DNA of 64,000 bases, taken from positions 930,001 to 994,000 of the forward strand of contig JAXQJY010000028.1 in assembly GCA_037042185.1 (NCBI GenBank), read 5' to 3'. The position numbers were made by a program, and so were the translations under genes. A model generated the notes under the pieces. The model searched no databases. It saw only the letters and a program-made list of their open reading frames with translations, and was not told the DNA's origin. The DNA is from Sordariomycetes sp. S80-01Y (taxonomy: Eukaryota; Ascomycota; Sordariomycetes). This document shows positions 56,139 through 64,000 of this stretch, in pieces. Position 1 is the stretch's first letter. The number at the start of each line of letters is the position of its first letter.

Positions 56139-58532
56139 TTAGCCGTGAAACCCATTAACCTCCCCTCTCCGCAGAGCATCGAGCTCGTCCCGGGCCTTCC
56201 TGTAGTCTTCCTGAGCTTCGCGCTCCCTTCGGCTGACGTGCGAGACCTCCTCACGCAGGGCCTCCAACCTGCGGTTGATGGCGACGTCCTCGGAGATGGC
56301 CAGCGTTCTGAACCCGGCCAGGGCCTGGTTCGCCTTGTCCAGCGCCTCGGCCGCGTCGCCGACCTTGTCGCGGAGCATCTTCTGGCGTTTCTGGTAGCCC
56401 CCGAGGTGCAGGCCTAGCTTCTTTTCCAGCTTGGCGCCCTGCTCGGCGGAGGCCATGATTGAATCTTGAACGACCTGCGTGTGTCAGCGGCTTGGCTATG
56501 AAAGGGTTTCGGATGAGGATGAAAAACTTACGTCAAACGCGGTGCGCATCGCCGCCTTCTGCTCCTCTTCGTCGTCGCTGTAGCAGCCCAGGCCCAGCAG
56601 CATCGAGTTCTCGGCCCGACTCTCGAAGATCTCTTGAAGCTCTTCTAAGCTGGGAATGGGCTTGGTCTCAGAGAGGATCATCAGGCGTGCGTTGGCAAGG
56701 GCGGCATCGTCGATGTGAGGGAGGGGAGCAGGCTTGCCCCTGACCTGGGAGCCCGGCAGGGGGTACTTGGAAGCATCAGTCGCCATGAGCGTGGCTGCTT
56801 CCTTGGCGATCATGACGGCTGCTGGATTCGAGATCTTCTCCGCTTGCTTGATCATCGCCCCGAGGTTGATCTGCACAGGACGTGGTAGATCGCGCTGCAT
56901 GACCTGTGTCCGTCTCCGGAGCTCGAGAGCTTCTTCCGCCTCACGACGTTCGCGCAGTCGGCGGTCGCGCTCGGCGGCGTCTTCTTCTGTGAGTTCCTCT
57001 TCCAAGACGGGTTCTTGTTGGTCGTCTGGAATCTCAAAGTCCCAGTCCGTGTCTTTCGGTTTGGGAAGCGAGGCTAGCCCGGAGCGGAGTTGGGACTTCA
57101 CGGCCTTGTCTCGCATGCGAACGTCTCGTGGGGTGGCCCCGGCTCCGAAAGAGCCGTCGTCATTGTTTAGCGCATACGCATCTCGAGGTGTGCGCATTGG
57201 TGTTTGTCCGGGTCGTCCTGGAGTAGCGCCGACGCCATTTGCCATGGGGGTAGCCATGGGGTTTGGCGTTGCTGTGTCCTGCCTTCGGGGGGTTATGCCG
57301 TCGAAGCCTGTTGAGCTTGCCCCTTCATGTAGAGGTGTGTTCTCTCCGCCGAGCAAGGCAGACTGCGTCTCCTTCAAAGCACGAATGTTGGCGATCTCGT
57401 TGGCCACACGATCATCTTGCTGGGCTACCCTAGGCGTTCGAATAGGGGTGCCATCGCCGAGTGTCGAGTACGAATTGACAAGTCCCCTCGTCGCGTCATT
57501 GTCGCTCTCGCGAGCCATCGTGTTCGCTGACTCGCCCAGCTTGCCCATCTTGATGATCTCCTCCAACTCTCCCTCGCCGACCTGCGGCGCAGGTAAATTC
57601 AGTCCACGACGCTTGCTGACCTGTTCAGCTTCCCGCATTTTCTGCATCTGACCAGCCTTGATGGCCGCCTTCTGCGAATCAGACAGGCCGTCCTTCTCAT
57701 TCTTTTGTTTTTTCCGGTCGCCATCGTTCTCGTTGTCAGCTTTCCGCTTATTGGCAAGGTGCTGTGTCTTGGGGTCGAAGGCTTCGCGGGCGCGTTCGTT
57801 GAGGAGCTGCTCCTCGGCGGTGTCGTAGAAGCCTAGCGTTGGCTTTTTCTCGAAGGGAATATCGGCGTTATAGTCCATCTCGCCCTTCTTGCGATGAGTG
57901 ACCTTGATGTTGATCCCGGCCGTCTTCAGCTCTCGTCTCTTCTGGAGGTTGGCGAGTCGACGCGATTCCTCAAGCTGGCGCTCGCGAGCCTTCCGCTTCG
58001 CCTTCTTTCCCTGTGTATTCGCGAGACGAGCGCGCGCCTCGCTCAGCATCTCCTTTTCCTCCTCGTCGAGATCGACAGCATCGGGTCTCGCGGGCTTGGT
58101 CTCGGGATCGGGGTCGTGTTCGCCAGGCCGAAGTCTCCTCACATCATCCGCACTGGGCGCCTGCGTCTCCCCTCCATCGGGCCCCGTGAGCCCCAGACTC
58201 GAAGCTTCCCTCGCCTCGGCCTCATCCAGCAACTTCTGATATCGCTCCAGGCACTGATTCGCGGTACGGTCGATGCCCTGGGCTATGGTTCTCCACTGAT
58301 CGGGCCAGATCTTGGCCAGATGCAGCAGCTTTTCATCCTCCTCCTTGCTCCATTCCGTCTTCTTGATGCTGGGGTCGAGCCATTCGCTCCATCTGGCCTT
58401 GCACTGCTTGGCTGTCTTGCGCGCGAGAAGGGAGGAGACGCGCGCCCACTGATTAAGGCCGTACTTGGAGACGGAGGCCTTGAGAATCTCGTCCTCGATG
58501 TTGGTCCAGACTCCTCCCTTGACGACGGGCAT
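56139..58532 (-). CDS. CEF1: Pre-mRNA-splicing factor CEF1/CDC5
   Basis: Two minus-strand exons (56532-58532 and 56139-56474) give 778 residues starting [17 protein letters not shown]. Two Myb repeats open the protein ([18 protein letters not shown] and [18 protein letters not shown]), with the [18 protein letters not shown] hinge. The basic middle has [18 protein letters not shown] long disordered part contains TP-rich repeats ([13 protein letters not shown]). The spliced C-terminal exon supplies [18 protein letters not shown] and [18 protein letters not shown], the coiled coil that binds Prp19. Cef1 is a core subunit of the NineTeen complex that stabilises U5/U6 in the active spliceosome. 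Without the intron removed the frame ends early, so the small second exon belongs to this gene and is not a separate gene. Confidence 0.95.
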
Positions 58533-59650
58533 CGTGGCGATTTCGTCGTGGTCGTTGGTTGCGGCGACGTGGGAACAGCCTACAGCCAGAGCGTCGCGAA
58601 AATTAACGAGGCGTGACGGAGGACGCAGGTGAGGATGCTGAGTCAGACGTGGGCTGGGGTATGATTGGCTGTGGTGGGAGCTTCACCGAGTCACACCCGC
58701 TTCTACACCTTAAGTGCCTTAGACACATTAGACCTGGTTTCACGAGATCAAATCGACCAATAAGCACCCTAAATCAAGATCACATTTCCAACGTAAACAA
58801 CCAGTCGCGAGATCCGGCAGGGAAGCCACAGTTTCAGCGCAGCGGACGAACAGACACGATCGGTTCTGAGGCGACGGCGACTTGCGGCGTGGGGCAGTTC
58901 AAGGTGCACCTGAGAGCGCTTTGATCCAAAGCCCTGAATTCTACCAGCACTGCATTTGTTGACACTGATTGGCGTCTCGCGCCAACACACGCCAGATTGC
59001 GGACTTTGCGGACTTCTGTCGGTTCGCGCCAAAGCAAATCCGTCTTGTCTGACCCGCGGGATTCGATACTCGATCTGATGCGCTGTTGCGTGCGTCATCG
59101 ATGCGACAACCTGGATGGGCGCTTTCGACACTCCGGGACGCTCAACCGGTCAGCACAGCATCTTCTTTTAGAAGGACAAGGCCTGCATGACGCCCTGATC
59201 CCCTGTCGCGGGTACCGTAGCATGAATCTAAAGCTTTGATTGCTCCGAAAGACTAGAAAGTGGCGTTAGCCTTAGGAGTGAATCCAAGGAATGCAAGTAG
59301 TTTAGCTTATCTACAATGCCGCTGATAAAGCCCCCATCTCCATCCCTCCCAGGTCCTCGGCCGATGATCCGCTCCCTACCCCATTACCAAGCCGACTCCC
59401 ACAAGTCTCCGAGCGGCGTATCTCCAAGGCCCGTATACTTCAAAGCCTACCTGACTGTCTTTTCATCTCATTTTCCTTGCCCTACCCATCGTTTGTGCTT
59501 GCGACCAGTCAGAAGGGCGAGAAATGCGAGCACCGATATCTCCGCCGACACCCCTCCGTTAACCCTCGACCGCTCCCCTTCCGACGTGCATCAAGCTTCC
59601 GGGCCGCCGAATAAAGCTCCCTCGAGCTCCGAGCACGCCTAGTGCCCATC
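58533..59650. other. Intergenic, divergent promoters
   Basis: This holds the promoters of CEF1 (-) and the MFS gene (+). No gene or repeat was recognised. Confidence 0.45.
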
Positions 59651-61519
59651 ATGGCAGGCTGGAAGGCTGACAGCGACGCGTCAAGGCGCAGTCGGGACGC
59701 ACACACGGCGGGCGACGATGTAGAAGCCTCCGAAAGCACACGGCTTCTGCGCGAGAACCAAAGCGATGCTGCCACAGATTCGAAGCAGGATGAGTGGGAT
59801 GGTTACAAGGACTTTGAAGGACTTCCCTGGTGGCGGCGGCCATCTGTTTTCTGGCTGTTAGGGCCTTTTGTGATGTTTACGCTCGCTTTTGGTGGTGTAA
59901 TGGTTCCCAAGTTGAACCTGTGAGTCCTTCCTTGACTCGACGCAGCATATCGACGTACTGACCTATCGCAGGATATTATCCCTCGTATGCAAGCAACACT
60001 TTGCCGACCGCGCGATTCACGATCCCAATCAACCCGTCACACCCGTCTTCATTGGCGGCGACAACCCACAATGCAACATCCCCGAGGTCCAGTCAAAGGT
60101 CTCCCTGTTCATCCTGGTGATGAACCTGACTACCGGTGGTTTGAGTGCCATCGTGGCGCCGCGGATCGGACGTCTCTCCGACAGATATGGAAGGACACGT
60201 CTTATGGCGTTTGCATCAACCGGGGGACTGATCGGCGAGATCATCACAGTCCTCGTAGCGAAGTATGCCACCAGCATAGACTACCGCTGGCTCATCCTGG
60301 GTAGCATCACGGATGGCGCAACAGGATCCTTTACTGCGGGAAGCATCATGACGCAGTCCTACACAAGCGATAGCACCCCGCCATCCAAACGAGCAGTCTA
60401 CATCGGTTATCTCCACGCCTGTTTATTTACGGGCCTCGCCCTGGGACCATTGCTAGCTGGGTACTTCGTCAAGTGGACGGGCAGTCTACTATCCGTCTTC
60501 TACGTCATTGTCGCCTGTCATGCGGCTTTCATCTTCATCATTGGCTTCATCATCCCGGAGTCGCTAGCCAACAGGAAGCGGATTGCAGCTCAGGTGCAGC
60601 ATGAGCGCGAAAAGGAGGCCAAGGTGCTGAGTATGGGCGCTTGGCTCCATTCAATTCAGAAGGTCAACCCCTTTGAGCCCCTTGCGATCTTGTGGCCAGT
60701 TGGGCCGGGTACCTCGAAACGCCTCCGCGTGAACCTGGTGGCCCTTGCCTTTGCAGACATGATCCTCCTCGGCTCGTCCATCGCTGTGGGCGCGGTAATT
60801 ATCCTCTACAGCGAGTATACTTTCGGCTGGGGCACCCTAGAAAGCTCGCAATTCATCTCAGCACTTTCGTTTGTTCGAGTCATCACTTTAATGGGTATCT
60901 TCCCAGCAATCAACTACTTCGCCCGTGTCCGTCCGGCCCGCAAACGACAGGCCCAGGGCATCACCGTCAAAGAGCGAAACTCGGGCGCCGATAACATCGA
61001 CATTTGGGTCATGCGCGTCGCCCTCATCTCGGAAGTCCTCGGAGTTATTGGCTACATTGTCGCAAGGAACGAAAATGTTTTCTTTGCGAGCGGCATGGTC
61101 ACCGCCCTCGGTGGCTTAGGAAGTGCTACGATCCAGGCGGTCGTTACGAAGCACGTCCCTCAACAACGTGTTGGTGAGGTTCTCGGCGCTATCGGAATGC
61201 TCCACGCTCTGTCGCGAGTCGTCGGGCCTGTGATATACAACGGTATCTATGCCGCCACAGTCGGGTCCTTTGATCAGGCATTCTTCGTTGTTCTGTGTGG
61301 TGTCTTTGGCCTCGCTCTGTTGTCGACGTTTGTTTTGTCACCAAATGGTAAGTTCTCCTCCTGCTCATATTTCCGTCTTGTCGGCTAACGTAACCCGCAG
61401 TACACTGGATGACCGAGGATGCGGAAGAGACGAGACCACTGAACCCAGGTGAGGCAATCCTTGGCGCCAACGATAGCGATCACCTTCCGGTTGATGAAGA
61501 CCAAGTCGTGATATATTGA
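59651..61519 (+). CDS. MFS transporter, tetracycline-resistance/HCP1-like group
   Basis: Three exons (59651-59919, 59972-61347, 61401-61519) give 587 residues starting MAGWKADSDASRR. The acidic N-terminus holds a dileucine-like STRLLREN. About twelve membrane segments follow, with the first at PSVFWLLGPFVMFTLAFGG. Motif A is APRIGRLSDRYGRTRLM, with SIMTQSYTSDSTPPSKR beyond TM4 and LGPLLAGYFVKWTG at TM5. A central charged loop (about 275-320) splits the two halves. The second half includes ATIQAVVTKHVPQQRVGEVLG. Relatives include proton-coupled folate and heme-type carriers and bacterial TetA. The substrate is unknown. The third exon adds a short acidic tail that ends DEDQVVIY. Confidence 0.88.
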
Positions 61520-61926
61520 GGACTCAGCATGGTCTCTCACCTTAAATTTTTGCTCTATTTAGAAACTGTATTTATACACGGAATCTGGTTAGTTTTACCG
61601 GTGGCTTATCAAAGGCCTCACATAGGGGGCTGACAGGCGATACGGCTCACAGCCAAACTCAATGAGACTTTCATCACGTGCATGGTTGCAAATGTCGAAA
61701 CACTTTCTTCAATGAGGATCTGTCTTGCGCGCATGTTTGGGATGTGATCGTCATTCACCTCTTGCCCAACGCTCTACAAGTGCAAGACGGCGCATGAGAA
61801 ATGCGCGCGCAACGGCGATAACTCTTCCCCTTCGCATGGCAGCGTCGCTATGATGCTTGAACTCTAACTGAGCCCGGTCGACGAGTGATCTGTTCGTGCG
61901 ACCACTCATACTCAAATAAGTACAAT
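61520..61926. other. Intergenic, convergent 3' regions
   Basis: This lies between the MFS gene (+) and the HIT hydrolase gene (-). I see nothing else. Confidence 0.45.
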
Positions 61927-62612
61927 CTACTCAATCCCCATCTCTTTCAACTTGGCCCGGTACCTTTCCGCCTCCTCGTTCATCTCCTCCTTCGTTCTCG
62001 CGCTCCTATCTTCGTCTTCGATCCTCGGCAAGCCCCCACCCGCCTCTGGCCTCCGCTTCACGTCCCACAGCGCACCGCCCACGTTCCCCTCCTCCCCGGC
62101 CATCTTGACGTAGATGTCGTCCGGTCTTTCCAGGTCCCCCTTCACGCGCGGGATGACATGAACGTGCACATGTGGCACCGTCTGTCCCGCCTCCGGGCCG
62201 TCCTGCACCGCAACCGAGAAAGACCCGGCGGTGATGTCGGCAGAGGGGAAGTAGATGCTGGCTAGGAGCCGTTGCGTGAGCTGCACCGCCTGGAAGAGGT
62301 CGGCTGTCTCGGAAGGTGAGAGATCGGTGAGGCGGCGATGGGGTGTGAGCGGGGAGATGAGAATGTGCCCCGGGATCAGGGGCTTCAGATTGACGAGGGC
62401 GTACGAGTATTGGGTTTTGAGGAAGACATGGTGTCGTCAGTATGATCTAGTCGCAGAAGTGTAATAATTGTTGGGCTTACTTGATTCGTGACGGGGAAGG
62501 GACCGAATTTGATCTCGGTACCAAAGACGTTAGTCGTTGGTTGCGACATATTGACTTTCACTGCACGAGTAGACGAGAATAGCCTTGCAGCGCCGGCCCT
62601 CAACAGCGGCAT
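61927..62612 (-). CDS. HNT2: FHIT-type diadenosine triphosphate hydrolase (HIT family), with an unusual intron end
   Basis: Two minus-strand exons (62481-62612 and 61927-62427) give 210 residues. The start MPLLRAGAARLFSSTRAVKV looks like a mitochondrial presequence, and an in-frame Met (MSQPTTNVFGTEIKFG) offers a cytosolic form. The fold shows PVTNQVFLKTQYSYALVNLK, IPGHILISPLTPHRRLTDL, AVQDGPEAGQTVPHVHVHVIPR (the HIT triad, seen in two pieces: VQDGPEAGQ and PHVHVHVIP) and a charged tail ending RYRAKLKEMGIE. Family enzymes cleave Ap3A and related dinucleotides. The intron (62428-62480) starts GTAAGC and has a CTGAC branch, but the frame-restoring end is AT, not AG. It is either a non-canonical intron, a mutation or a sequence error. 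Confidence 0.82.
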
Positions 62613-64000
62613 GCTCGGATCTTATGCAGGTCGCTCGAAAGTGAATCAACAACAGGAGCTTCGTCCCTTCCAGATCGAATCTGCCTAGTGATTGGTCGCG
62701 GTGAGACCTGCCGTCAGGGGATGTGGGATGATGATGTGTTGACTTTACTGGTGACGTGAGCCGTGGTTGCCCGAGGAATCGACGTTACGGAGAAGTGCAG
62801 GGTAAGCCGAAAGTGGGGCATGTACTGGACGTTTTCGTTGGAGGGTAACGATGAAGCGTGCCTATGGCGAACTAAGAAGCATGATGTTCAGGCTGATAAC
62901 TGCCAGAGAAGCTGCAATCTGAATCAATAATGGGACTTGATCAGGAGCTGAGTTAGTCATCTGCTGACATTAGAGTTGGCAAAGACTGCAGCTGTCCTAG
63001 CACACGATGAAATGACAGGAACGAGCGCTTCCCACACTGGAAACCGCATGGTATCACGGCTCTTCTCGGTAGATATTGCCCCGTGGATACGAAGATACGC
63101 TGTCAAGCTTACAAAGGCGTTCAGAAGAGCCATACATAAAACCCACGTGATCAAATCAGCACAAGGTGAAAAAGCGATGACCAGCAAGCTGCACCTCGGA
63201 CGAATCTGGTGCATGTGTGAGCCTGATATCATAGATATTTCAGACACCCTCCTGTCAAAGGTTGATTGACAACACAAGGCGATTTGTTTGACGTTCCAAT
63301 GTCCGTGCGAACCTACTCGACCTGTCCTCACACGACTCGGGGTGTGTGCGAACCAAAGGCGACCCCCGCGGAGGATCCACCGACAGGGAAGCGGCGGGAG
63401 CTAGCGCAGAGGCTCTTAGCGCCAGAACCCTTCAATACATGCATATGCCGTATGCACGCTTGGCGCTCCATCCATCTCGATGGTGCCTCGCTCAAACCAG
63501 GATGTGAGGCGTCCTGGCAAATTGCCATTGAGTAAGGCTTTTTGAAAGCGAGACAAGATGACATGTGCTGTCCCCATCAGTGGAGCGAAGAGGCGCATTG
63601 AATGAAGGGGGTCATCCGACATAGCACATGTTGCGGCTTCCCCTGCGAAGCCCGTCGAGTTACGAAGTATTGCAGCGGCTGCAGGGCCGTTGGACTGGTC
63701 TCGATCAGACCGCGCCGAGGCCAAGTCCAATATGGGAAGGAAGCTTGACGAAGTTGGCGTAGAAATTCCGGGGTATGCTATCGCGTGACGGAGTTCCTGC
63801 TAAACCTGCCCGCATCCCCGCTTCATCCTCTCATCTCGTTTTTTTGATGTCCCGAGTGAAGACTGTGGAAGGAAGGGCGGCTCGCCCGTTGCAATCAGCG
63901 GTATGTTTTGTGGTGGGAGTCTGCACACCTGAAAAGAGGGGATTCGTTATGGTGGGAGTCGATCAATCAGTTGACTCAATGTTGGCTGGCGTCGTTATGC
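62613..64000. other. Right-end region without recognised gene
   Basis: This holds the HNT2 promoter on its left. The rest has scattered short frames on both strands without domains or coherent splice signals. No repeat, RNA gene or partial known gene was identified up to the window edge. Confidence 0.4.

Noticed and set aside
56139-56456. Small separate gene of 105 residues
   Set aside because: It is the last exon of CEF1. Splicing at 56532/56474 joins it in frame, and it carries the family's C-terminal coiled coil.
56734-57651. 305-codon plus-strand frame
   Set aside because: It is antisense to CEF1 and rich in Ser/Arg. No domain is seen.
57894-58616. 240-codon plus-strand frame
   Set aside because: It is antisense to the Myb region of CEF1.

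Overview
The window is nuclear DNA of a filamentous ascomycete, most likely a Sordariomycete. Genes are mostly interrupted by short introns (roughly 45-100 bases) with GT...CTAAC-like...AG signals. The gene set is typical of Pezizomycotina: KapC-type bZIP, DASH Dad4, ERG25, HxkC-like hexokinase relative and DUF3112-like membrane protein. I rebuilt 23 complete spliced coding regions by joining exons at consensus sites; all but one intron fit the GT-AG rule, and every model's length is a multiple of three. One more gene runs off the left edge, and one decayed gene was found.

Layout. 1-6.9 kb: a partial low-complexity protein (-), profilin (+), GOT1 (-), IES6 (-) and DAD4 (+). 6.9-10.7 kb: a gene-poor island with the remains of a decayed gene and small repeats. 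10.7-15.6 kb: the most unusual gene, a predicted 1577-residue protein joining an indoleamine-2,3-dioxygenase-like heme domain, a P450-reductase-like FAD/NAD(P)H module, a cytochrome b5 domain and a long helical tail. 16.6-31.2 kb: ARP5 (+), KapC bZIP (-), an ochratoxinase-like amidohydrolase (-), pterin-carbinolamine dehydratase (+), ERG25 (-), NCA2 (+) and cysteine dioxygenase (-). 32.7-42.2 kb: TYW1 (+), TOM20 (-), EXO84 (+), a PP2A catalytic subunit (+) and a seven-helix DUF3112-like protein (-). 42.2-45.6 kb: a long gene-free stretch. 45.6-62.6 kb: a secreted-domain/TM/SH3 protein (+), DcpS (+), a GILT-like protein (-), a hexokinase-like protein (+), two MFS transporters (+), CEF1/CDC5 (-) and an FHIT-type HIT hydrolase (-). 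The last 1.4 kb shows no gene.

Most genes are unrelated housekeeping functions: secretion, mitochondria, sterols, splicing, mRNA cap turnover, tRNA wybutosine and kinetochore. No secondary-metabolite cluster, rRNA, tRNA, CRISPR array or intact transposon was recognised. Two neighbours do share a machine: IES6 and ARP5, which form one module of the INO80 remodeller, lie about 10 kb apart and flank the dioxygenase fusion gene. DcpS and FHIT are both HIT-superfamily nucleotide hydrolases.
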